Assembly: GCA_938045215.1 (NCBI GenBank)
Contig: CALINF010000045.1
Span: 1 to 16,447 of the forward strand
Direction: 5' to 3'
DNA: 16,447 nt
Source: an uncultured Halieaceae bacterium
GTDB taxonomy: Bacteria; Pseudomonadota; Gammaproteobacteria; Pseudomonadales; Halieaceae
Notes under the pieces: model-generated
The model's input: only the letters and a program-made list of their open reading frames with translations
Told to the model about the DNA's origin: nothing
Database searches by the model: none
Part shown: in pieces, positions 1 to 6,412 of the stretch
Position numbering within the stretch: the first letter of the stretch is position 1
Layout of the letters: every line of letters starts with the position of its first letter
Position numbers and translations under genes: made by a program

Positions 1-171
1 CCGCACCGAAATGGCTTCGACAATCCGGTTGTTTTCATCCATCGTCAGCACATCACCATTGATATATACCTGATGTGCTGGTGGAGCAGGCGTACGCGTA
101 GCAATATTAAATATAACGGCAACGCCCGCCAGCAAGGCAGCTAGTACGAGTAACGCAGTCTTCCAGGTCAT
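1..171 (-). CDS. Amidohydrolase family protein (YtcJ-like), N-terminal 57 residues only
   Basis: Only the first 57 codons are inside the window; the gene continues past base 1. The N-terminus is a lysine-containing start followed by a hydrophobic stretch (about residues 6-24, rich in Leu, Ala and Val), consistent with a signal peptide or membrane anchor. It is followed by the segment VYINGDVLTMDENNRIVEAI, which matches the N-terminal beta-sandwich strand pattern of metal-dependent amidohydrolases of the YtcJ/amidohydrolase-3 type. The metal-binding HxH motif would lie outside the window, so activity cannot be judged. A GAGAGG ribosome site lies about 6 nt before the ATG. It starts 45 nt after the stop of the small-subunit acyl-CoA dehydrogenase on the same strand and may be the last visible gene of that operon. 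The family call is inferred from a short segment. Confidence 0.72.
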   Translation of the reverse strand, partial: MTWKTALLVLAALLAGVAVIFNIATRTPAPPAHQVYINGDVLTMDENNRIVEAISVR

Positions 172-216
172 CTTGAACCTCTCAAATAAGCAACAATCTG
201 TACAGTAGTCAGCGGG

Positions 217-1344
217 TTACGCTGCTGTGCCCAGCAGGGCTTCGGCCAACAGCGCACGATGCCAGGCACCGTCCCCCCACAACACCTGGCTGTGTTTCTG
301 ACGCTTGAAGTACAAGTGCACAAAACACTCCCAGGTAAAACCAATACCACCGTGTGACTGTACCGAACGTCCCGATGCAAACCCCGCCATATCACTGGCG
401 GAGGCCTTCGCCATATGCGCGTACTGCCTCGCTCTATCGGGCTCGTTGTCCAGCGCACACGCTGCGTTGTAAACCAGCGACTTGGCTTCATCTATCTTTA
501 TCATCACGTTAACCAGTGGGTGCTTGACCGCCTGGAAAAAGCCCAGTGCGTGATCGAACTGCTTTCTTGCTGACACGTATTCCACCGAGGTTTGTAGCTG
601 CCATTCACCAGCCCCCACCATGTCAGCGGCTGCCAGTGTCCAGATCGCAGGCATTGCCGCATCCAGGGCTGCAACACCGTCATCAAACACAGGGGTTGCT
701 ACCACATCGACAAAGCTGACGTGGGCCTGGTCACGGGTCAGATCGACAATGGCGTCAGGGTCTATCGTAACCCCCGGCGCGTCTGCAGCTACCCAGTAAA
801 GTGAGATACCTGCATCACTGTGAGCGCTGACCAGCAGCCTGTCGACCTTGCGTGCATCCTGCACGTAACAAGCAGTGCCGTTGAGCTTGCCGTCTGTATA
901 ACGCACATCTGTAGAGCCGGTATCCCAGCTGCCCTGTGCGTTCGTCACTGCCAGTGTCGCGCTTAGCCCCTCTACGATTTCAGCCAGCGGCGCTTCGGCC
1001 TGCGCACCACAGGCCGCGAGTACGTAAGTTGCATTGAGCGTAGGCAATAATGGACAGGGAAACGCCGCGCGACCCAGCTCTTCTGTCAGGCCCGCCACCG
1101 CGACCACGGGCATACCAATGCCGCCTGCTGATTCGGGTACGGCCAGCATGGTCCAGCCCAGGTCGACCATTTGTTGCCATGCGTCACGTTTCCACAGGCT
1201 CTGCGTCATACGCTCCGGATTCGGATCGCTCGCTACCAACTCATGCAAGGCATCTGTGGGCAGGTTCTCCGCGAAAAACTTGCGCGCCGACTCTTTAAGC
1301 AACGCGGCTTCCTCGCCAAAGCCAAAATTATTCGGTTGTGCCAT
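217..1344 (-). CDS. Acyl-CoA dehydrogenase, probable small (non-catalytic) subunit
   Basis: This 375-residue flavoprotein has the acyl-CoA dehydrogenase fold: an N-terminal helical domain, a middle beta domain (about 125-225) and a C-terminal helical domain. The C-terminal domain carries the FAD-contact motif RKQF (260-263) and the QSHGGIGFTWE motif (329-339). The usual C-terminal glutamate motif (GTSE or YEGT type) is replaced by VLWGDGAWHR around 354-363, and no HERG-like glutamate is visible on the helix used in the partner. This pattern is known from the non-catalytic subunits of alpha2beta2 acyl-CoA dehydrogenases such as PimC/PimD and the mycobacterial ChsE pairs. It starts 10 nt after the stop of the larger dehydrogenase, with an AGGAGAGG ribosome site, so the two are almost certainly co-translated. 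The heterotetramer and any substrate (branched, cyclic or side-chain acyl-CoA) are inferences. Confidence 0.9.
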   Translation of the reverse strand: MAQPNNFGFGEEAALLKESARKFFAENLPTDALHELVASDPNPERMTQSLWKRDAWQQMVDLGWTMLAVPESAGGIGMPVVAVAGLTEELGRAAFPCPLLPTLNATYVLAACGAQAEAPLAEIVEGLSATLAVTNAQGSWDTGSTDVRYTDGKLNGTACYVQDARKVDRLLVSAHSDAGISLYWVAADAPGVTIDPDAIVDLTRDQAHVSFVDVVATPVFDDGVAALDAAMPAIWTLAAADMVGAGEWQLQTSVEYVSARKQFDHALGFFQAVKHPLVNVMIKIDEAKSLVYNAACALDNEPDRARQYAHMAKASASDMAGFASGRSVQSHGGIGFTWECFVHLYFKRQKHSQVLWGDGAWHRALLAEALLGTAA

Positions 1345-1354
1345 GATCCTCTCC

Positions 1355-2590
1355 TTATTTTGACTTCGGCATACCGAGCACGCGCTCGCCGAGAATGTTT
1401 CTCTGCACTTCGCTGGTGCCAGCCGCTATCGTCATCCCGTAGGAATTCATGTAAGCCATCGGCCACTGACCGCCAGAAGGCGCATTCGCGTCGCCCAGAT
1501 ACAGTGACGAAGCAGCGCCCTGAATATCAACCGCCAGCGAAGCTATATCCTGCGAGTTTTCACTGGAAAGCAGTTTGTTTTGCAGTTGCAATCGCATCGG
1601 ATGGTCCAGCAGCGCTGGCACGCGCGCGCGACGCTGGTTGTGCTTTAGTGCTTCTTCGCGAATCACCATCTGCATCATGCGATCACGCAACACCGGGTCG
1701 TCAGCCGCGGTCTTACCGTCTCGCGCGGTGTTGCGCGCCAGATCCATCAGATTTGATGTATTAGTAGCGTGGGTAGATTTACTTTTGAGACCACCCGCGC
1801 GCGGCGTTTGTAACTCGCCCGCCCCGCGTTCATGCAGCAGCGTAGTCATCGCAACCTGCCAGCCCTTGCCCAGCTCATCCAGGCGATAGCAGTCATCAAC
1901 TTCGAGGTCTTCGAACAACACTTCGTTAAAGCCAGTCTCGCCGGTTATCTTGATCAGAGGGCGTACGGTGACTCCCTTGCCCAATGCCGAGCGAATCGGC
2001 ACAACAAAGTAGGACAGGCCATCGTACTTATGGCTCTTGTCGGTACGCAGCAAAATGATCATCCACTCGGCAAAATGCGCCAGAGAGGTCCAGACCTTGT
2101 GTCCATTAATCACCCACTTGTCGCCTTTGCGCTCGGCGAAGGTTTGCACGTTTGCCAGATCCGAGCCAGCACCTGGCTCACTGAAGCCCTGACACCAGAT
2201 ATCCTCCCCTGAAAGCAAACGGGGCAGAAGATCACGCTTGACGCTCTCCTGAGCGTGGTACAAAACGGTCGGGGCGGCCATTCCCAGGCCGATCACATTG
2301 GGGAAAAACGGGGTGCGCGCCCGGATCATCTCTTCGTTGGCAACGCGTTGACAATCATTGCGCCCGCCGCCACCTGCTTCAACAGGATAATCACATCCAA
2401 CCAGACCGGCATCATAAGCAGATTTCTGCCAGGCCTGCAGATACCCAAGCTGCTCCTGCGTCATAATCTCCAGCGGCGACAGCGGTAATCGTACCGAAGG
2501 ATCAGCCGGCCGATTGTCGGCAAGCCAGTCTCGACAATAGGTGCGAAACTCCGCCTGCTCCGGGGTGTCTTTGCGTGCGCTTTCACTCAT
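1355..2590 (-). CDS. Acyl-CoA dehydrogenase, probable large (catalytic) subunit
   Basis: This 411-residue acyl-CoA dehydrogenase introduces a trans-2,3 double bond into an acyl-CoA and passes electrons from FAD to electron-transfer flavoprotein. Visible family marks are the FAD/substrate signature FSEPGAGSDLANVQT (136-150), the second-strand motif WVINGHKVWTS (159-169), and the C-terminal GTSEVQRNILGERVLG (391-406). The usual glutamate just before GTSE is alanine, but E254 in LLHERG sits where the isovaleryl-CoA dehydrogenase group carries its catalytic base. It is therefore the likely catalytic partner of the next gene. The ATG has a GAGGAG ribosome site and follows a 66-nt leader with a perfect palindrome. 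PimC-like or FadE17/FadE29-like are the nearest described groups I recognise. The exact substrate is unknown. Confidence 0.93.
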   Translation of the reverse strand: MSESARKDTPEQAEFRTYCRDWLADNRPADPSVRLPLSPLEIMTQEQLGYLQAWQKSAYDAGLVGCDYPVEAGGGGRNDCQRVANEEMIRARTPFFPNVIGLGMAAPTVLYHAQESVKRDLLPRLLSGEDIWCQGFSEPGAGSDLANVQTFAERKGDKWVINGHKVWTSLAHFAEWMIILLRTDKSHKYDGLSYFVVPIRSALGKGVTVRPLIKITGETGFNEVLFEDLEVDDCYRLDELGKGWQVAMTTLLHERGAGELQTPRAGGLKSKSTHATNTSNLMDLARNTARDGKTAADDPVLRDRMMQMVIREEALKHNQRRARVPALLDHPMRLQLQNKLLSSENSQDIASLAVDIQGAASSLYLGDANAPSGGQWPMAYMNSYGMTIAAGTSEVQRNILGERVLGMPKSK

Positions 2591-2617
2591 TGATTGCTCC
2601 TCGTGTTACCGCAATTG

Positions 2618-2627
2618 AACGATCGTT
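2618..2627. promoter_or_regulatory. Palindromic operator candidate AACGATCGTT
   Basis: A perfect 10-bp palindrome lies 28-37 nt upstream of the large acyl-CoA dehydrogenase start, inside the 66-nt gap after slyX. TetR-family repressors of acyl-CoA catabolic operons commonly bind short AAC-n-GTT palindromes at such positions, so this could be the operator of the dehydrogenase operon. No clear -35/-10 pair was recognised around it, no regulator gene is in the window, and a 10-bp palindrome can occur by chance. Confidence 0.3.
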
Positions 2628-2656
2628 ATGTTTATCAGCATTCAGTGTGTATCGAA

Positions 2657-2884
2657 TCAGTAGTGCGGGGGCTTCTCATCGTGGTCATCTGCCCCGTCGC
2701 CGGCAGGTGCCTGACCCTGCTCATCCAGTCGCTGCTTCACTAACTCCAACTGGCGCCTTAACAGCAGTATTTCCTGTTGCTGAGCGCTGATCGCCTCGTT
2801 GAGGGTTGCGATAGTGTGTTCCTGATAGGACAACTGGGTCTGCAATGTCTCCAATTGGGTCTTGATATCCTCATTTTGGCTCAA
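2657..2884 (-). CDS. slyX: SlyX family protein
   Basis: This short acidic protein of 75 residues is almost entirely a heptad-patterned coiled coil (about residues 5-55, with many Gln, Leu and Glu) and ends in the SlyX hallmark EKPPHY. Length and termini match the family. The role of SlyX is not established; it is a small, widespread gammaproteobacterial protein often found near slyD. The start must be TTG: an in-frame TGA lies directly upstream and there is no in-frame ATG before the coiled coil. A GGGAG ribosome site lies 8 nt before the TTG. It is divergent from yciH with a 96-bp shared upstream region. The acyl-CoA dehydrogenase operon begins 66 nt downstream on the same strand. Confidence 0.92.
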   Translation of the reverse strand: MSQNEDIKTQLETLQTQLSYQEHTIATLNEAISAQQQEILLLRRQLELVKQRLDEQGQAPAGDGADDHDEKPPHY

Positions 2885-2980
2885 TCACCGCACTCCCGCT
2901 GATTACTGTCGATGGTGAGCGCGTTAATATACGCAAGCTGATGCATTTTTCCTACTCAATCACCCAAGAGGTACTGCGCA

Positions 2981-3346
2981 ATGAGCAAACGGGATCGGAC
3001 CGGCAGCAAACTGGTTTACTCGACCGACGTGGGCCGCCTTTGTCCACAGTGTCATCGAGCGGTAACAGATTGTGTCTGTGGGAAGGACCGACCCGCTGTA
3101 ACGGGCGATGGCATTGTGCGCTTACGCCGCGAAACCAAGGGCCGAGGCGGCAAGGCGGTAACTCTCCTCAGCGGTATTCCGCTCGCCCCGGACGAGCTAA
3201 AAGCACTGGCAAAACGGCTGAAGCAAAAATGCGGTACCGGCGGCAGCGTCAAAGATGGAGAAATCGAGATTCAGGGGGACAAAAGAGATATTTTGCAGAC
3301 TGAGCTAACCTCTCTCGGCTATACCGTAAAACGCTCTGGCGGTTAA
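2981..3346 (+). CDS. yciH: SUI1/eIF1-like translation initiation factor YciH
   Basis: This 121-residue protein has a short N-terminal Cys cluster, C21-x2-C24-x6-C31-x-C33, as seen in bacterial YciH proteins and probably zinc-binding. A SUI1 domain follows (about 45-118), with the typical RRETKGRGGKAVTLLSGI segment and the KCGTGGSVKDGEIEIQGD loop. YciH resembles eukaryotic eIF1 and archaeal aIF1. In E. coli it is linked to discrimination against aberrant initiation complexes and to translation repression under stress. The ATG has an AGAGG ribosome site about 9-10 nt upstream. It is divergent from slyX. No hairpin-plus-T-run terminator was recognised after its stop. The AT-rich sequence TTAATATA at 2924-2931 lies in the shared promoter region, but no confident -35 partner was found. 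Confidence 0.93.
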   Translation: MSKRDRTGSKLVYSTDVGRLCPQCHRAVTDCVCGKDRPAVTGDGIVRLRRETKGRGGKAVTLLSGIPLAPDELKALAKRLKQKCGTGGSVKDGEIEIQGDKRDILQTELTSLGYTVKRSGG

Positions 3347-3669
3347 CTTTAGGCGAAGATGACTGCAATATATGCGATATAATTGGTATTTTATAGGACG
3401 TTTTCTCCGCACTTCCTCTCGCTAAACGCCTAAATCGCAACTTCATTTTTCTAGTTACGCCCCCTTCCCGAAAAAAAAGTAAAAAAAGTCTCGCAAACCG
3501 TTATTTTTATTGGATTTATTATTTTGCTGTGTTAAAACATAACTCGTGAGCAAGGAGCAGTGGTCGACGGGAGTCAATCTCAAGGCCATAAAAATAACCG
3601 AGCCACAGCAATAACCATAAGAAGTGAAGCAGTATCTGATGGAATTAGTATCCTGCGAGGAAGTGAGCC
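3347..3669. other. AT-rich 323-bp intergenic region with poly-A tracts
   Basis: No convincing gene was found here. The stretch from about 3360 to 3545 is much richer in A and T than its neighbours. It holds a perfect TATAAT at 3378-3383 (no good -35 at 17 nt), A8 and A7 tracts at 3471-3478 and 3481-3487, and a weak promoter-like pair TTGGAT (3510-3515), 17 nt, TAAAAC (3533-3538). The composition shift just before the orphan 129-codon gene could reflect a transferred segment or a regulated promoter region. The sequence does not decide between these. Confidence 0.5.
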
Positions 3670-4059
3670 ATGTATGTCACCGCAGAGCACCTCAGGGACC
3701 AGGTCATCAGGCCTACCCTGAAATACCTTGGAGTCTGGACTCCCAATACGGAGTCCCTTCTTCTTGAAGCGGCAGTAGACGCACCTGACCTGGGTTTGTT
3801 CTCGGCCAGAAACGAAGGCCTGGGGTTGTTCCATATCACCACGGCACAACACCGTGATATATGGGATCGATACCTCGCCTTCAAGCCCGAGATCGCCAGC
3901 AGGGTCAGGGGACTCGCCAGCCAGCGAGCCTTTCTCAGCGACCCCGATAGCGAATTGCAGACCAATCTGAGTTATTGCACTGCAATAGCCTGGTTGCTGT
4001 ATCAGCGCTCTAACGGGCAGGTTGAGGAATCCGGCAACAGCGAGTGGGCAACTGCCTGA
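3670..4059 (+). CDS. Orphan phage-type lysozyme-like protein, probably catalytically degenerate
   Basis: A 129-residue soluble protein with no signal peptide or membrane segment. From memory it resembles a small family found in tailed phages and prophages of Pseudomonas and marine gammaproteobacteria. These share an LRDxVIRPxLxxLG start, a lysozyme-like LLLxTAAQESxLG segment, a GLYQMEPATHxDIWxxYL segment and a C-terminal NLxYATAxAxxxYxR helix. Here the corresponding segments are LRDQVIRPTLKYLG (8-21), LLLEAAVDAPDLG (30-42), GLFHITTAQHRDIWDRYL (52-69) and NLSYCTAIAWLLYQR. The family's QES glutamate aligns with Ala38. An in-frame TGA lies directly upstream and GAGGAAG precedes the ATG, so the start is well supported. 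No other phage gene is nearby, and its end lies 13 nt from a convergent gene. The protein is likely expressed; its function is unknown and lysozyme activity is doubtful. Confidence 0.7.
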   Translation: MYVTAEHLRDQVIRPTLKYLGVWTPNTESLLLEAAVDAPDLGLFSARNEGLGLFHITTAQHRDIWDRYLAFKPEIASRVRGLASQRAFLSDPDSELQTNLSYCTAIAWLLYQRSNGQVEESGNSEWATA

Positions 4060-4072
4060 TTGTTGGGTTGCG

Positions 4073-4711
4073 TCATAGCTGACGTTCCCCTGCCTGGTCC
4101 AGGCCGTGCCAATACTGGAGATCCTCCGGTCGATCTATATCGGCTAGCGGTTCCAGTAGCCTGACTTCGACCCCGTGATGCGCAGCGCGCTTGAGCGTCT
4201 CTGCCAACACATCGTCTCCACCCCAATTCATCTCTCCAAACAGCCAAGGTAACTCTGCGCGCATCGCCAGCAGCACGTAACCACCATCAAGCGCAGGTCC
4301 CACCACCAACTCAACCTCGGCCAGCGCTGACAACGCCTCGCTCAGGTACGCAGGCGTTAAACCCGGACAGTCTGAACCTACCAGCAGCGCCGCATCATAC
4401 TCACGTAAACTCGCAGCCAGGGCCGCTTGCATGCGTTCGCCCAGACTCGCACCCTGCTGAAGCACGCCTGAAGAGACGCCCATACTAAACAGCCCCTGAA
4501 ACAGCGGGTTAGCCAAATCGCCGTCGACCCATATCTGCACGTCTCCCAGGCCCGAATCGAGTAATATGCGTGCGGTATGGCGCACCAGGTCGCAGTGTAA
4601 ATCACACGCGGCCTGCGCAGACAGAACAGGCATCAAACGCGTTTTCACCCTGCCTGGCACCGGCGCTTTAGCAAACTGCATGAGTACGCTATTGAGCCCA
4701 CTAACGGCCAT
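4073..4711 (-). CDS. TIGR04282-type arsenosugar biosynthesis glycosyltransferase (DUF2064)
   Basis: This 212-residue cytoplasmic protein belongs to the DUF2064 nucleotidyltransferase-like (GT-A fold) family, formerly called rSAM/selenodomain-associated transferase 1. Visible motifs are the nucleotide-binding KAPVPGRVKTRL loop (15-26), QGASLGERM (86-94), VGSDCPGL (111-118) and DGGYVLL with WGGDDV further on. It is the third gene of the arsS module and overlaps the preceding glycosyltransferase by 11 nt, so it is probably translated by coupling; no separate ribosome site is seen. Met11, directly before the conserved QFAKAP segment, is an alternative start at 4681. The exact sugar donor and acceptor are not known. 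The arsenosugar role is inferred from family and context. Confidence 0.9.
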   Translation of the reverse strand: MAVSGLNSVLMQFAKAPVPGRVKTRLMPVLSAQAACDLHCDLVRHTARILLDSGLGDVQIWVDGDLANPLFQGLFSMGVSSGVLQQGASLGERMQAALAASLREYDAALLVGSDCPGLTPAYLSEALSALAEVELVVGPALDGGYVLLAMRAELPWLFGEMNWGGDDVLAETLKRAAHHGVEVRLLEPLADIDRPEDLQYWHGLDQAGERQL

Positions 4712-5378
4712 GATAGTACCGCGCCAGGGCTAAGGGTGAGGCACCGCAAACATAAGCCAGTCGAAGCACCCACATCGTTAGCACCGTACGTACGACACCC
4801 GCCTGCTCCCAACGTCGACTGGATGTGAGCACTGGCGTGTTCACGATAGCAGGGGCAGAGCGCGCACGCAGACGCTTGCTCAGCTCAATATCTTCCATGA
4901 GCGGTAACGCGGCAAAGCCGTCAAGCGACACAAAGACATCAGAACGTACAAATAGCATCTGGTCACCTGTAGCAACGCGCGTCAACCTCGAACGCTGGTT
5001 CATGAACCATTCAATCACTCGAAAAGACAGGCTGGAACCGCTGAGCCGGACGCGGCAAAAACCCCACTCGGGTTTCGCTGCCAAAGTGTTCTGCAACTCC
5101 TGCCATGAGCAGCCCGGAACGGTATCGGCATGCAGGAAAACCAGGTAATCAGCTGTGCAGGCAAAGCCGCCCAGATTCATTTGACTCGATCTACCGGACT
5201 CCCCCAGCAGCAACTGCGTATTGCAGCGCAGCACCTGCTTTACGGTAGTGTCGCTGCTGCCGCCGTCAACCACACAAATAGATGCGCCAGGATAGCGCTG
5301 CTTGAGTGTCTCAAGAACCGCGGCGATACCCGCGGCCTCGTTCAGAACCGGTATGACAAACGCAACAGAAGCGCTCAT
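4701..5378 (-). CDS. TIGR04283-type arsenosugar biosynthesis glycosyltransferase (GT2 family)
   Basis: This 225-residue GT-A glycosyltransferase was formerly named rSAM/selenodomain-associated transferase 2. It opens with the GT2 pattern FVIPVLNEA (7-15), VVDGGSSDTT (36-45) and a metal/nucleotide-binding FLHADT (81-86), followed by ATGDQMLFVR and an MEDIELSKR acidic motif typical of the acceptor side. It probably transfers a sugar, or otherwise processes the arsenoribofuranoside product, in the cytoplasm. The start codon overlaps the arsS stop in an ATGA arrangement, and the end overlaps the DUF2064 gene by 11 nt, so the three are translated as one unit. The family call is strong. The precise reaction is not established from sequence. 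Confidence 0.92.
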   Translation of the reverse strand: MSASVAFVIPVLNEAAGIAAVLETLKQRYPGASICVVDGGSSDTTVKQVLRCNTQLLLGESGRSSQMNLGGFACTADYLVFLHADTVPGCSWQELQNTLAAKPEWGFCRVRLSGSSLSFRVIEWFMNQRSRLTRVATGDQMLFVRSDVFVSLDGFAALPLMEDIELSKRLRARSAPAIVNTPVLTSSRRWEQAGVVRTVLTMWVLRLAYVCGASPLALARYYHGR

Positions 5379-6361
5379 CCAGCTTCCAGGGCACCGCCAC
5401 AGCTACTGCCCTGCCCTGCCGTACAGCCGTAGCAGTGCTCGCCTGTGACAATAGGCATACCCTTCAGCTCAACGTCCTGCAGTAATTCCGATAGATGCCG
5501 CCTTGACTGCGGCTTGTTGTCAGCCGCTGAGGGGTTGGCAAGCGGTAGCGCCAGCATCTGATTGAAGTCGCAGTCATACAAATACCCCTGCCAATCTATG
5601 CTGAGCATCGACTTGCACATAACAGTATCCAGGTTTTGCTCGCTGAAGCTGTTTCGCAGCAAGGTCATGTAATCGTAGTACTGGCCCTGCGCCAGCAGCA
5701 CGGCACCGAAGCGGCTGATAGGCATGTTGGTAATGGTAAAGAGTTCATTGAAGACGATGCCGTGCCGCTGACTCAGCTCTCGCTGATAGTCAGCCTGCAA
5801 GGCCTCCTGCGGGGGAGGCAGAACAGCGCCCACCGGGTTATAGACAAGATTGAGCCGCAACGCCGGATCCTTGCCATATCCCAGGCTATTCAACCGCTGC
5901 AGTGCACGGATGCTGTCGTGATAGACCCCCTTGCCTCGCTGATCTTCAACATTATCCTGCGAATAGCACGGTAGAGACGCGGTAACTTCCACCTGATGCT
6001 GCGCCAAAAACTCCGCCAGTGATTCTTGCCCCGGTTCAAACATAACCGTGAGATTGCAACGGTCGATAACCCGCACACCACGCGCCCGCGCCTGCTCTAC
6101 CAAATAGCGAAAATGAGGATTCATTTCAGGTGCACCACCGGTCAGGTCCAGTATCTTGGCCCCGGTGGTGTCCAGCAGGGTTAACACCTGCTCTATGGTC
6201 GCCAGGTCCATTAACTCTGTGCGCGATGGACCGGCGTTAACATGACAGTGCACACAACTGAGGTTACACAAATACCCTAGATTGACCTGAACGGTCTCCA
6301 GTTTGGAGCGAAATACCGCCGGGAAATCGGTGGCCAGCAGTAAGGGACGGGTATCTTGCAT
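5375..6361 (-). CDS. arsS: Arsenosugar biosynthesis radical SAM protein ArsS
   Basis: This 328-residue radical SAM enzyme has its [4Fe-4S] cluster motif C32-x3-C36-x2-C39 in CNLSCVHCH, a GGAPEMNPHF segment downstream that contacts SAM, and a C-terminal DUF3641-like region with CYGC (310-313) and C321 that may hold another cluster. These features and the length fit ArsS, which adds the 5'-deoxyadenosyl group of SAM to a dimethylated arsenical during arsenosugar formation. It is followed by both glycosyltransferases that usually accompany ArsS. The arsenite methyltransferase ArsM, which supplies the substrate, is not in the window. The ATG has only a weak ribosome site. The gene begins 51 nt after slt, and the gap contains a small hairpin. 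Confidence 0.94.
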   Translation of the reverse strand: MQDTRPLLLATDFPAVFRSKLETVQVNLGYLCNLSCVHCHVNAGPSRTELMDLATIEQVLTLLDTTGAKILDLTGGAPEMNPHFRYLVEQARARGVRVIDRCNLTVMFEPGQESLAEFLAQHQVEVTASLPCYSQDNVEDQRGKGVYHDSIRALQRLNSLGYGKDPALRLNLVYNPVGAVLPPPQEALQADYQRELSQRHGIVFNELFTITNMPISRFGAVLLAQGQYYDYMTLLRNSFSEQNLDTVMCKSMLSIDWQGYLYDCDFNQMLALPLANPSAADNKPQSRRHLSELLQDVELKGMPIVTGEHCYGCTAGQGSSCGGALEAG

Positions 6362-6390
6362 AAAAATCAGATCCAGCGGGTTATCAGGGA

Positions 6391-6408
6391 CACGGTAAGT
6401 TTACCGTG
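6391..6408 (-). other. Hairpin between slt and arsS
   Basis: CACGGTAA (6391-6398) and TTACCGTG (6401-6408) form a perfect inverted repeat just downstream of the slt stop and upstream of arsS. A realistic fold has 7 bp and a 4-nt loop. On the minus strand it is followed by a mixed sequence and only later by TTTTT directly before the arsS ATG, so it is not a standard intrinsic terminator. It could be a processing site, a weak attenuator or an operator. Confidence 0.4.
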
Positions 6409-6412
6409 GCGA

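Noticed and set aside
1171..1764. Long plus-strand reading frame (197 codons) across the two acyl-CoA dehydrogenase genes
   Set aside because: It is antisense to two clear family members, has arginine- and cysteine-rich low-plausibility composition, and shows no domain pattern.
2885..2980. Promoters in the slyX-yciH divergent region (TTAATATA at 2924-2931)
   Set aside because: -10-like sequences exist on both strands, but no -35 of reasonable quality lies at 16-18 nt, so I did not call a site.
3471..3487. Poly-A tracts as the T-run of a minus-strand terminator
   Set aside because: No hairpin precedes the T-run on the minus strand, and there is no minus-strand gene immediately upstream that would need it.
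3560..3715. Short GTG-started reading frame of about 47 codons overlapping the start of the orphan phage-like gene
   Set aside because: The AGGAG lies only 2 nt from the GTG, the product has no recognisable pattern, and it runs into another frame of a better supported gene.
4071..4084. CGTCA/TGACG inverted repeat at the convergent gene ends
   Set aside because: The stem is only 5 bp with a 4-nt loop, partly inside the last codons of the glycosyltransferase gene, and has no T-run. It is too weak to call a terminator.
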